From Verrucomicrobiota bacterium (GTDB taxonomy: Bacteria > Verrucomicrobiota > Lentisphaeria > Victivallales > UBA1829), in the NCBI GenBank assembly GCA_022703965.1, contig JAKJHH010000009.1, forward strand, positions 6,148-42,261: DNA of 36,114 nt. The letters run 5' to 3'. The position numbers and the translations under genes are program-made. Positions 10,135 to 18,155 of this stretch are shown one piece after another. The notes below the pieces were generated by a model that ran no database searches, was not told where the DNA came from, and saw nothing but the letters and a program-made list of their open reading frames with translations. Every line of letters starts with the position of its first letter. Positions within the stretch are counted from its first letter, which is position 1.

Positions 10135-12120
10135 TTATTCTCCCTTCAAAACTATCCAGTTGTAGAGGAGCGGATTTTTCCCGGGACTTATGCCGTCTCC
10201 CCAACGCAGATATCCTTTCCGTCCGCTTCCGTCATCGTCATTTACAAGAATTGAAAAACCGAAGGCTTTGTCCTTATCCAAGCCCTTCAAAGCAAGTTCT
10301 TCTCTTGGAAACTTGATATTCCATACAGAAGTTTTGCCGTCTTTCTCACGCTTGACCTCAACTTTTTCAGCCTGCCCGGCACTAAGTTTAATCTGGGAAA
10401 CTTCTCTATAGCAGAGAAGTCCCTTATCAGTTTCACCGATGCAGTATTCCGTCCAAGCCTCAGGATTGCCTTTGTCCAAAGCATAGAAAGCAACCTGAAT
10501 GCTGTCGGACATCCACATGGAATCAATGGGATTTTTCTGTACATCAATATCATCAGTCACTCTTACGCTCAAATAGATATAATCGTCATCATATCTTAGC
10601 GAAAATGCAGATTCAAGGCTGTCTTTTGAGTATGCTGATTTATCCTTTGCGATCCTGTAATTGGCAGCCGAAGAAAAATCATATACTCTATCAGAATTTT
10701 TTGAGCTAAGTGGAATTGCCTCTCCTATTATTGCCGGAGCCTGATAAGTCTTTCTTGCAGATTTCGTTAAATCCGGAAACTCTATTCTCTTTACAGACTC
10801 AACAGTAAGTCCTGAGAGATCACCTCGCATAATATATGGACGTCCCTTTACTGTCACCATGAGTTTATCATCCATTACAGGAGCCGTTTTCTTATCGACC
10901 CAGTCTCTGGCTCCCCATTCGCGTTTCTGCTCGGCGAATCCGGCAAGGAAACAGCGCAATGAAGTCTTCTCCTTTGCAGAATTCTTGAATGTCACGCGGA
11001 GATTATGATCAGCCGCCAGAGACCAGAATGCAAGTACATCCGAAGAGTCGGGCATTTTGAATTTCAAGATGACAAGATCCTTGTCATCTGTCTGAATCTT
11101 TTCAATAAACTGTCCTTTCTTCACAATTTCAGCAATTGATTTCAGCACATAATAAGGTTCCTTGGGTGTGAGATCTGTACGCACGATGCCGAAGTTATCC
11201 TCGTTGTATTCGTGATCGAAACCGTCATCCTGAAAATCATACCACCAGACACCTTTTATAGACGGCAGCGTTCTTGCAAGCAGATACAGTCTGGCGATAA
11301 AATCAGCGGTCTGATCTTCTGTTGTTCCGCCGCGCTTTGTATAGTTTGGCCAGCCGATTTCAGTTGCATATATCGGAAAAGGCTTTCCGTTGTTATATGA
11401 GCGAAGCATTTTATCAATGCCTTCCATACGCTTGAGCCAGTCCTCAGGCGTTTTTTCCGCCTTGTTGTAATTGTATGCGTGAAAAGCTATCCCGTCACAG
11501 TTTTTCAAAATCCCGGCCTTGAGCGTATCTTCAAGAAATCTTTCGCCTGTGCAAACCGAATTCGCCACTACGGTCACTGATGGATCGGCTTCTTTCATCT
11601 TTGCATATGCGGCCTCCAGAAGAACGGCGTAGCTGAGTGGATCGCCCTGCCCCTTGCATTCCGGAGGCATGGCGCAACCGCCGTCCCATTCGTTCCACAC
11701 CTGATAGAGATCGCATTTTCCCTTCCACTGACGCACGATATGAGCCGCGAACTGCGCATAAGCATCCACATATTCCTTTGACTTAGGATATCCGCTTCCA
11801 AAGGCCGGATGTCCGTGGTTGATGATTGTCAGCGGTCGAAGTTTGAATTCTTTGCATTTATCGAAATATTCTCCGAACATCCGAGGCACGATATACTTGT
11901 TTCTGCTCGGTTCCCATATTTCCCATCCTATGCTGTCGCGAGGAGAATTTATTCCTGCATCGCGCAGCATTTCCATGTTCGCGTCGACGATACCTTTATA
12001 GTGACATCCGAAATGCGTCATGGCTCCTAGGAGAAACTCATCATTTTTGACTTGACCAAAGGCAGTGCATGAGGCTGAAACTGCCAAGAGTGCAAAGAAA
12101 TTTTTAAACAGTTTTTTCAT
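10135..12120 (-). CDS. Secreted GH-A-like hydrolase with CBM9-like C-terminal domain
   Basis: The 661-residue protein has a signal peptide (MKKLFKNFFALLAVSASCTAFG) and a TIM-barrel region from about 25 to 340. QVWNEWDGG places the candidate acid/base at Glu144, and YATEIGWP places the candidate nucleophile at Glu254, as in GH39/GH5-like clan GH-A enzymes. A small beta-domain follows, and residues about 480-660 (FSLRYDDDYIYLSVRVTDDID onward in short form) match the CBM9-like pattern also seen at the end of the 21787-24252 protein. AAGGA upstream supports the start. It lies between a pseudopilin (19 bp upstream) and a small secreted protein (3 bp downstream), so all are probably one operon under the GntR-type regulator. 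The substrate is not readable. It lacks the NEW3-like domain of the 814-residue hydrolase. Confidence 0.75.
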   Translation of the reverse strand: MKKLFKNFFALLAVSASCTAFGQVKNDEFLLGAMTHFGCHYKGIVDANMEMLRDAGINSPRDSIGWEIWEPSRNKYIVPRMFGEYFDKCKEFKLRPLTIINHGHPAFGSGYPKSKEYVDAYAQFAAHIVRQWKGKCDLYQVWNEWDGGCAMPPECKGQGDPLSYAVLLEAAYAKMKEADPSVTVVANSVCTGERFLEDTLKAGILKNCDGIAFHAYNYNKAEKTPEDWLKRMEGIDKMLRSYNNGKPFPIYATEIGWPNYTKRGGTTEDQTADFIARLYLLARTLPSIKGVWWYDFQDDGFDHEYNEDNFGIVRTDLTPKEPYYVLKSIAEIVKKGQFIEKIQTDDKDLVILKFKMPDSSDVLAFWSLAADHNLRVTFKNSAKEKTSLRCFLAGFAEQKREWGARDWVDKKTAPVMDDKLMVTVKGRPYIMRGDLSGLTVESVKRIEFPDLTKSARKTYQAPAIIGEAIPLSSKNSDRVYDFSSAANYRIAKDKSAYSKDSLESAFSLRYDDDYIYLSVRVTDDIDVQKNPIDSMWMSDSIQVAFYALDKGNPEAWTEYCIGETDKGLLCYREVSQIKLSAGQAEKVEVKREKDGKTSVWNIKFPREELALKGLDKDKAFGFSILVNDDDGSGRKGYLRWGDGISPGKNPLLYNWIVLKGE

Positions 12121-12139
12121 AATATCTTCCTTAAATATC

Positions 12140-12871
12140 TTATGGAGTATTTACTACCTGAAACGATGAATCCAGACAAGCTTTTATTTCTGTTCTACTG
12201 TCACGCAACCTCTTAGGATTAGCCGGAGCAACATGTCCATCCACATACAGAGAATTCGCAAATCCTGAATGAATGATCCCTACGTAATACGCATAACTTG
12301 AAGTTTTAGGAATAAACGTCTGACACGGTTTCTGATAAATAACCGTATCCCAGGATGTCAGAGCAAGGGAGTCTGCTGCTATAATGAAATTTGAAGGTGA
12401 AGGAAAAGCCTCAAGCTTGTAAAAGACGAAGCCAAGATTTGTTCTGAATCTCTCATCCGCAAAATGGTATGATTTTGTGTCATAATCTCCATCCAGACTG
12501 CCTCGATACATCCCGTAGACATTCCAGTCATTCAAATATTTAGGAACCATTGAAGAAGGACAGCAAAAAATATTCCTGTTAGCTGTATATCCCTGCTTAT
12601 ACAACGCTTTTGACCACGTATCATAGACCGTTGAACTGTAGGCATGATTCCATATCCAGCCGCCATTGTCCCCTGCATAGGATGCAAAAGCTATTCCGCA
12701 CTGCTTGAGGTTACTTGCGCAGACTATCTTTTTCGCCGATTCCCTTGCCTTGTTCAGAGACGGCAGAAGCAGACTCGCCAGAATCGCTATAATTGCGATC
12801 ACGACCAATAGCTCGATCAGCGTGAAACGCCTTTTCAAGGCAGGTAGATAGAGTCTTCTTAATGAAGCCAT
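12140..12871 (-). CDS. Pseudopilin with prepilin N-terminus and H-X9-DG motif
   Basis: The 243-residue protein begins with a 15-residue Arg/Lys-rich leader, then [16 protein letters not shown], the prepilin-type cleavage and membrane helix, with Glu at mature position 5. The residue before the cleavage site is Arg, not Gly. The sequence [12 protein letters not shown] near residue 210 is a perfect H-X9-DG motif. Cys residues after the helix ([12 protein letters not shown]) and in the middle (FCCPSS) recur in the other two pseudopilins here and could form disulfides. AAGGAG at good distance supports the ATG. It is the first structural gene behind the regulator, 28 bp downstream, and directly precedes a secreted hydrolase. 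This gene order is shared with the plus-strand cassette at 19445-24252. Confidence 0.87.
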   Translation of the reverse strand: MASLRRLYLPALKRRFTLIELLVVIAIIAILASLLLPSLNKARESAKKIVCASNLKQCGIAFASYAGDNGGWIWNHAYSSTVYDTWSKALYKQGYTANRNIFCCPSSMVPKYLNDWNVYGMYRGSLDGDYDTKSYHFADERFRTNLGFVFYKLEAFPSPSNFIIAADSLALTSWDTVIYQKPCQTFIPKTSSYAYYVGIIHSGFANSLYVDGHVAPANPKRLRDSRTEIKACLDSSFQVVNTP

Positions 12872-12899
12872 TTTGAAATCTCCTTTTCAGGAATTGAGT

Positions 12900-13979
12900 T
12901 TAGCGGGGCTTTTTCAAGCCCAAGGTGGATTCTCCGACGCTCAGCCGGAGTTCTTTCGGTACAAGTTTAAGAGGGCCGTCCCAGGATTCGCCATTGCCGT
13001 CAATGAGCCAGCTCAGACAGCGCGCTATGTATGAATCAGGCGACACATCTTCAAGGCTCGTCAGACTTGGATTGAGATATTTTGCCATCCCTACGCCGTT
13101 TATCGTGCATACTGCTGTATCGGTTCCGGGATTGATTCCGTTGTCCAGCATTGCTCTCATCAGGCCTGCCGCTGCCGACATCGTCATGCAGACGACTGCT
13201 TTCGAACTCCAGTTGCCTTCCTTTATCAGCAGAGTCCCGTATTCGTAGGCTCTCGACATAGAATCCCCGTAGGACTCCACAGGATTATTGTAGAATTCTC
13301 CTTTGAGATGTCTGGCGGAAAGAAATTTCTGCCAGAGCGTCAATGACTCTTTCATGCTGTCGTTCAGCGGCTGAGTATTGAAGCAGTCTATCTTTTTGTG
13401 CCCGAGATCAGCCAAGTGTTCCAGAAGAACATCAATCGATTCCGGCGGCCTTAGCACTATTGAAACAAATCCTTTGTCCGACCAATCCTTGGACAAGACT
13501 ATCACAGGCTTGCCGCAGTTGCGCAAACGCTCTATTACGCTAGGAACTTCAGGATCAAGCGCAGGCAAAATGAATATGGCATCGAAATTCTCAATCGTCT
13601 CCGTCATTATGGAGTCTTCCCAGTGCACAAAGTAGACAGGTCTCAGCCTGCAATTCCGGCCTGCCATATTACGCTCCAGCGCAACATACCACTCCTGACT
13701 CAGCAATGACACAAAGGCGGGAGACAGAAATGCAAAGGAAAGCGTCTTTTTTCCTGCATCCGTATGTTTTGAATGAGATGCTATCAGAGTTCTGCCGTCT
13801 TCGGTTCTCAGGAGCAAACCTGAATCTATAAGTTCTTTTACCGCCTTGCGTGCCGTCATATAGCTGACCTGTTGCTCTTCCGCGATCTTTCGCTCGCTTG
13901 GAAGCTCGGCATTCAGATAATCACCGTGTTCAATACGGCTTCTCAGCACACTGACCACATCCTGATATTTAGAACTCAT
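12900..13979 (-). CDS. GntR-type winged-helix regulator with LacI-like sugar-binding domain
   Basis: The 359-residue protein starts with a GntR-family winged helix (about 1-70: LPSERKIAEEQQVSYMTARK in the recognition region). A periplasmic-binding-protein-like effector domain of the LacI/GalR type follows (about 75-350), the AraR-like domain combination. The promoter upstream is a perfect consensus with an 18-bp palindrome at the expected transcription start, which suggests that the protein represses its own operon until a sugar binds. The gene heads a minus-strand operon of pseudopilin, hydrolase, secreted beta-sandwich protein and FAD oxidoreductase. Its effector is probably an oligosaccharide or monosaccharide from the hydrolase substrate, which is inference. 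Confidence 0.85.
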   Translation of the reverse strand: MSSKYQDVVSVLRSRIEHGDYLNAELPSERKIAEEQQVSYMTARKAVKELIDSGLLLRTEDGRTLIASHSKHTDAGKKTLSFAFLSPAFVSLLSQEWYVALERNMAGRNCRLRPVYFVHWEDSIMTETIENFDAIFILPALDPEVPSVIERLRNCGKPVIVLSKDWSDKGFVSIVLRPPESIDVLLEHLADLGHKKIDCFNTQPLNDSMKESLTLWQKFLSARHLKGEFYNNPVESYGDSMSRAYEYGTLLIKEGNWSSKAVVCMTMSAAAGLMRAMLDNGINPGTDTAVCTINGVGMAKYLNPSLTSLEDVSPDSYIARCLSWLIDGNGESWDGPLKLVPKELRLSVGESTLGLKKPR

Positions 13980-13998
13980 AGCATCTCTTTTTTCTTTT

Positions 13999-14016
13999 TA
14001 TAGCAACATTGCTATA
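13999..14016. promoter_or_regulatory. Palindromic operator of the GntR-type regulator
   Basis: TATAGCAA and TTGCTATA form a perfect 8-bp inverted repeat around two central bases. It lies just downstream of the -10 box and covers the predicted transcription start, the position expected for autorepression. Binding by the adjacent regulator is inference. Confidence 0.7.
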
Positions 14017-14020
14017 TTTC

Positions 14021-14049
14021 ATTATAGCAGATTAGAAATGATATGTCAA
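14021..14049 (-). promoter_or_regulatory. Consensus sigma-70 promoter of the GntR-headed operon
   Basis: On the minus strand TTGACA (14044-14049) and TATAAT (14021-14026) are separated by exactly 17 bases. Both hexamers match the bacterial consensus perfectly. It is about 40 bp upstream of the regulator start codon, and the regulator operator lies directly downstream. Such a strong core promoter implies that repression is the main control. Confidence 0.85.
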
Positions 14050-14080
14050 TAGAAAAATTTCTTTTTATGGATTTTTACAG

Positions 14081-14488
14081 ATCAGACGCCGAAGTTTAGC
14101 TTCCAAGCCGGAAAATAAACCACGAAGGACACGAAAAATGCAGAAATTAGTATTTTATAATTAAAGACTTACGTCTGAATGTTCTTTAATCAATAGTGGA
14201 CTGATAACGGGTAGCGACGGCAGTCCCTTGCCGTCGAATCCTTAGACGCTAATGCCGGAAGCAATGGGAGAAGAAGCCGTCAAGGGACTGACGGCACTAC
14301 CCGTCAAATGTCCCTAAAATACGAAATATAAGACTTTATCATTGGATATTTACAAGATAAAATTCAATACAAATATCATTGTAAAGGTCTTTCGCAAGTT
14401 TTTAATTATTAAAGCATTCCCTTGTATTTTTTCGTGAGCTTCGTGGTTTAAAATCCCCTTGCAATAAATCAAATCAGACGCCGAAGTT
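14081..14488. repeat. Inserted repeat region flanked by a 16-bp duplication of the araC-type gene end
   Basis: ATCAGACGCCGAAGTT occurs at 14081-14096 and again at 14473-14488, where it is the stop codon and last codons of the minus-strand AraC gene. Between the copies lie 376 gene-free bases. They contain an outer inverted repeat (14116-14138 and 14428-14450, core AACCACGAAG and CACGAAAAA) and an inner imperfect inverted repeat with arms of about 27 bp (14209-14235 and 14276-14302). The inner arms belong to the same family as the repeats at 32774-32969. Nothing in it looks coding. It resembles a repeat insertion that duplicated the gene end. Confidence 0.7.
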
Positions 14489-15280
14489 GTCGCGGTACTC
14501 GCCTGGCGGAAACTGATACTTCTTTTTAAAGAGACGCGAAAAGTAAAAGAGGTCAGGAATTCCGGCTTCCTCGGCGACGGACGATATCTTCATGTCCGTT
14601 GTCCTTAAAAGATAAGATGCCATTTCCAGACGAGCCGACATCAGATACTGACAGGGCGGCGTGCCGAAACTCTTCCTGAAAAGACGCCTGAAGTGAATAT
14701 AGGACATATTAAGTTTCGCGGATTCACCCTGAAAATCCCAGTCCGTAACAGGATTCTTTCTGATCTGCTCACCGAGACGCATTATCTTCATCTCGTTGAC
14801 TGACCCCGTATTACTCTTTAAAGCAGGTCCCTGCTGCTCATGGAGTTGAAGAAGCAAGCCCTCCAGCAGATTCACGGCGCGATTTTTGGCGATCTCACCG
14901 GCATCACGACATTTTACTATCTCGGAAAGCGAAAAGAGAAATTTCTCAGACTGATTTATCCTGATAAGAGGATTCTTCAACGAAATCGGCAGAAGCCCCG
15001 ACTCTATATAGGACTCCACACGCGGCCCACGAAAACAGACGAAGTTGTGACTTCTCGTTTCTCCCGGCGGTGGGCTGTACTCAAACATCGGCCCCGGATG
15101 GGTTATGAACGCAAATGCGCCCTCCACAGTTCTTGTTCCGCAACCTTCTTTGTAAAGACGCAGACGTCCGCTGTGATTATACTGGATTCCGTAGTATCCG
15201 TCAAACCTCTTGGCTGTATGTCCTTTATCCACTGAACTGCATGAACAATGCAGAATTGTTAAGCCGTCAAAATAGTTCAT
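14474..15280 (-). CDS. AraC-family transcription regulator, 268 residues
   Basis: The N-terminal half is a cupin-like sensing domain (GRLRLYKEG, FAFITHPGPMFEY). The C-terminal 100 residues hold two helix-turn-helix units of the AraC/XylS type (LNMSYIHFRRLFRKSFG and ISSVAEEAGIPDLFYFSRLFK), ending PPGEYRDNFGV. Its ATG overlaps the stop codon of the TOPRIM-like gene (ATGA overlap at 15277-15280), and GGAGAA lies about ten bases upstream, so translation is probably coupled to the ATPase and TOPRIM genes. AraC proteins of this layout usually regulate sugar genes, so its place in a defence-like unit is odd. Either it regulates that unit, or the genes were brought together by chance. The 3' end is duplicated beyond a repeat insertion. 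Confidence 0.85.
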   Translation of the reverse strand: MNYFDGLTILHCSCSSVDKGHTAKRFDGYYGIQYNHSGRLRLYKEGCGTRTVEGAFAFITHPGPMFEYSPPPGETRSHNFVCFRGPRVESYIESGLLPISLKNPLIRINQSEKFLFSLSEIVKCRDAGEIAKNRAVNLLEGLLLQLHEQQGPALKSNTGSVNEMKIMRLGEQIRKNPVTDWDFQGESAKLNMSYIHFRRLFRKSFGTPPCQYLMSARLEMASYLLRTTDMKISSVAEEAGIPDLFYFSRLFKKKYQFPPGEYRDNFGV

Positions 15281-15942
15281 ATGATATTTTCTCCGGCCAG
15301 CAACTGGAGAATTTTTGTCTTAAAATATTGAAAACTAGGAGAAATATTCGCATCAGGATTCAGATGAGGGCTAATATTTCTTGCCCAATTGCTTTTTTCC
15401 GCTCCTATAGCCTGATAACCTCTGCTCTTTAAGGCATTTGCTCCTCCTGAATATACCGCATTTGCAAGCAGTTCCCATGTACCACAGATAGAATCATTCT
15501 CGTATTTTTTCAAAATTACTTTTTTGGCCGCAGGATATGCTCTATAAATAGCGGTCAAGTCTCCTAGAAGCCATGCCTCTCCCTCTTCCACGGCAATACA
15601 GAATCTAGTCTCAGGCTTCATTGTACATGCATCAAGAATTTTTATGAGCTCGGATCGAAACTGTTTCAGACATTTATCGTCAAGATCACATACAATTATA
15701 AGTACAGCCTTGAAATCAGTATATGAAGAGAAAGTTTTACCATAACCTGCTAGTAATCTCGGCAACTCCTGTAAAAGAATTCTTTTTGAGGGATCGGATC
15801 CGGCAGTCAAGCTGGCCGGAATACGCCCAAGGCCTTTGTATGACTTAACGCTGAAAGAATGGGAGGAGTCGATAATTTTAGGAAGCAGAATATCCAGCAT
15901 TTCTTTCCCTGAAATATCTTCTATGAGAAATTCAAAGTGCAT
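15277..15942 (-). CDS. TOPRIM-like (DUF4276-like) protein, partner of the AAA ATPase
   Basis: The 221-residue protein starts FLIEDISGKEM with acidic residues Glu8 and Glu14. A hydrophobic strand VLIIVCDLDD follows with Asp86 and Asp88 (a DxD pair), then AVEEGEAW with Glu119, Glu120 and Glu122. This acidic layout is that of a TOPRIM fold, the metal-dependent catalytic module of OLD-type nucleases. I chose the ATG at 15942 because AGGTG lies 5 bases upstream, inside the ATPase stop region; an ATG at 15960 would overlap the ATPase gene. The gap to the ATPase gene is 4 bp. Proteins of this size next to such ATPases are a frequent pair in bacteria and resemble two-gene OLD/PARIS-like defence systems. 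A nuclease activity is inference, and the family name is tentative. Confidence 0.65.
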   Translation of the reverse strand: MHFEFLIEDISGKEMLDILLPKIIDSSHSFSVKSYKGLGRIPASLTAGSDPSKRILLQELPRLLAGYGKTFSSYTDFKAVLIIVCDLDDKCLKQFRSELIKILDACTMKPETRFCIAVEEGEAWLLGDLTAIYRAYPAAKKVILKKYENDSICGTWELLANAVYSGGANALKSRGYQAIGAEKSNWARNISPHLNPDANISPSFQYFKTKILQLLAGENII

Positions 15943-15946
15943 ATTT

Positions 15947-17215
15947 TCACCTAGGGTCAAGATAATCGCTATACCACAAGCCGCCCAGAGGAAGACCTTC
16001 TTCCGTAAGGTTCTTCACCAAAGGATTTTGACTTGCTCTCTGGATTGTCGAAAAACCATCTAAGCCCTTATCCAAAATCCATACCTCCTCAGGTTGCAGT
16101 GCATCAACAAGATATGGCTGATGAGTCGTCATGAACACCTGAGAGCCTTTTACATTATTCTCGGCATGTTCTCTGAATTCTCTCGCCAGAATCTCCAGCA
16201 ATTTATGGTACAAACCGTTTTCCGGTTCTTCTATACACAGAAAAGGAGGCGGTTCAGGATCTTCAAGCATCAAGAGATAAGCAAAAACTTTCAATGTCCC
16301 GTCAGAAATCTGTTGAGAATAGAAAGGATCTTGAAAGCCTTTATTATTGAAACATAAAAGCAAACGTCCATCTTTGGTTTTTTCTGTACTTATAGTGTCT
16401 ATTCCAGGAATTTTCTTTGAAATTCTATTCAAGATGGACTGAAAAACTCTGGGATGCTCGCGTTCCATGAACTGAACTACGTTACCGAGGTTTTCACCAT
16501 GCATGTCCAGATGTTTCTGAGGTCCTGCCAATGGAATTACCCGCCTTACGGCATCCGGTGTGAAATAGCTAAGATACCAGCCTTCTATAAATTTTCGGAA
16601 AGCAGATATTCTCGGATGCTGTTTCAACGATCCTAAAGTTGCAATTCCTAAACGGCGCTTATCTTCCAATTCGACCTGATCAGAATCATGCTCATCTTTT
16701 TCAGTTATTGAATTCAGCTGTTTGACAATTGACTCGTTATCTTTGATTCGTATGCCTGCCGCGTCTCCGCGCCACACACGCCCTTTTCCGTCCTCAAGAA
16801 GCAGAAAAGAAAAGGGACGACCTCTTTTTTGTATCCTTTGTCGCAAGCGTTCTCCAGCAACATAGGGACGGGAAAGCTCATCCATGGCAATCGATAATTC
16901 ATATGTTATCGGTCTTGATTCATCATTTTCTCTATAATATATTTCAAACTCTATCGCTCCGTCTGCTCCACGAGACCTGATCTTTTCAAATCCTCCACGG
17001 TTGCGCAAATCGCATGCCTCTTCTACTCCGAATTTCAAGGCATCAGCAAGGAATCCCAATGCATCGAACAGAGAACTCTTGCCAACTCCGTTTTTCCCAA
17101 TAACAGCGGTCAGAGGAGTCAATGGAACAGCCTTCCGGTCTTCTCTCAACTTTCCTAGTGCGATATCCTTTAAAGACTTAAAGTTTTTTATGCGCAATCC
17201 TTCTATTTTTGGCAT
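15947..17215 (-). CDS. OLD/RecF-like AAA (ABC-type) ATPase, 422 residues
   Basis: The protein begins IEGLRIKNFKSLKDI, the typical first strand of SMC/RecF/OLD ATPases. Walker A is GKNGVGKS at residues 40-47. A signature-like ISDGTLK lies near 303, Walker B with a double Glu (FLCIEEPENGLY) near 328, and the switch His (MTTHQPYL) near 366. There is no fused nuclease domain. Instead a separate TOPRIM-like gene follows after 4 bp, which is the two-protein version of the OLD architecture. GAGAGG five bases upstream supports the start. Proteins of this sort form dimers that hydrolyse ATP upon sensing phage or DNA structures in known systems; here that is inference. A possible promoter lies at 17267-17295. 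Confidence 0.85.
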   Translation of the reverse strand: MPKIEGLRIKNFKSLKDIALGKLREDRKAVPLTPLTAVIGKNGVGKSSLFDALGFLADALKFGVEEACDLRNRGGFEKIRSRGADGAIEFEIYYRENDESRPITYELSIAMDELSRPYVAGERLRQRIQKRGRPFSFLLLEDGKGRVWRGDAAGIRIKDNESIVKQLNSITEKDEHDSDQVELEDKRRLGIATLGSLKQHPRISAFRKFIEGWYLSYFTPDAVRRVIPLAGPQKHLDMHGENLGNVVQFMEREHPRVFQSILNRISKKIPGIDTISTEKTKDGRLLLCFNNKGFQDPFYSQQISDGTLKVFAYLLMLEDPEPPPFLCIEEPENGLYHKLLEILAREFREHAENNVKGSQVFMTTHQPYLVDALQPEEVWILDKGLDGFSTIQRASQNPLVKNLTEEGLPLGGLWYSDYLDPR

Positions 17216-17266
17216 ATTAACCTCTCTTGGCCAAGTAGCATCTAACTTGTGAAATAAATCTCTCCA

Positions 17267-17295
17267 ATTATACTATGATGATTAAAATATACAAA
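17267..17295 (-). promoter_or_regulatory. Possible promoter of the ATPase-TOPRIM-AraC unit
   Basis: On the minus strand TATAAT (17267-17272) is preceded at 17 bases by TTTGTA (17290-17295), a weak -35. It lies about 52 bp before the ATPase start codon, in the gap shared with the divergent isomerase gene. Confidence 0.4.
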
Positions 17296-17385
17296 CGATT
17301 GATTATTTTCTACATGTAATTCCATAATTTTAACGTGTATAATTTATACATTGATCCAAATCCACACTCAAGGAGTACGCTTATA

Positions 17386-18126
17386 ATGAAAGTCGGAGTC
17401 GCCGATTACGGCATGAATGTCTGGTACGGAGGCCTTTACAACATAGAAGAACGCCTCGCCGATCTCAAGAAGATAGGATACGACGGAACCGAACGTCTTG
17501 AAGCCTCAAGCCCTTCCGATGCCGTTTACAAAGCTGCCATGTACAGAAAACTCGGCGCCGACTTCAGCACATGCCGCGGCCCGGATGTCCAGTCAGGCAT
17601 ACTCTGGACTGCCGCTTTCGGCAAAAATTACGTCTGGCTCACAGTTCCAGACAACACAAGAACTGGCGATTTTGAAGTCTTCTGCCGTCGTTCAAACGCA
17701 ATGATCAAAGCCTGTGCCGTACACGGCATCCGCGCTTCGATCCACAATCATCTCTGGCAGAGAATCGAAAACCAGCAGGAACTTGAAGACTTCCTCAAAA
17801 AATGCCCTGAAGCCGGTATCGTCTTCGACGTAGGACATCTTGCTGCGGCTGGAGGAAATCCCGTCGAGATTATACAGAAGTATCACGACAGAATTGCTGT
17901 CATGCACCTCAAGGATGTCATCTCGTTCGAGGAGAACGGCGAAAAGAAAGTCCGTTTCTGCGAACTCGGAGCCGGTAATATCGGCATGGACTTCGGCAAA
18001 ATCGTCAAAGCCCTCAAAGACGCCAAGTACGACGGATGGATTCACATCGAACACGACACCCATCTCAGAGATCCGCTGATCGACCTTTCCGTAAGCCGAA
18101 ATGTCCTCAAGGAACTTGGAATTTGA
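17386..18126 (+). CDS. Sugar phosphate isomerase/epimerase (xylose isomerase-like TIM barrel)
   Basis: The 246-residue product fits the AP-endonuclease-2/xylose-isomerase-like fold. Metal-ligand motifs occur in order: ERLE near 45, HNH near 120, FDVGH near 150, VMHLKD near 180, ELGAGN near 200 and IEHD near 225. AAGGAG at 17370-17375 supports the ATG at 17386; a start at 17335 would have no ribosome binding site. There is no signal peptide, so it acts in the cytoplasm. It is followed after 29 bp by a Gfo/Idh/MocA dehydrogenase, a pairing common in catabolism of inositol, keto-sugars and related compounds. The exact substrate is unknown. A TATAAT at 17338-17343 may be its -10 box, but no good -35 is seen. 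Confidence 0.82.
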   Translation: MKVGVADYGMNVWYGGLYNIEERLADLKKIGYDGTERLEASSPSDAVYKAAMYRKLGADFSTCRGPDVQSGILWTAAFGKNYVWLTVPDNTRTGDFEVFCRRSNAMIKACAVHGIRASIHNHLWQRIENQQELEDFLKKCPEAGIVFDVGHLAAAGGNPVEIIQKYHDRIAVMHLKDVISFEENGEKKVRFCELGAGNIGMDFGKIVKALKDAKYDGWIHIEHDTHLRDPLIDLSVSRNVLKELGI

Positions 18127-18155
18127 ATTAAAACCAATCAAGGATCATAAATATT

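Noticed and set aside
17335-17385. Longer start for the isomerase/epimerase gene
   Set aside because: No ribosome site precedes 17335, and it overlaps a TATAAT-like box, while AAGGAG is correctly placed before 17386.
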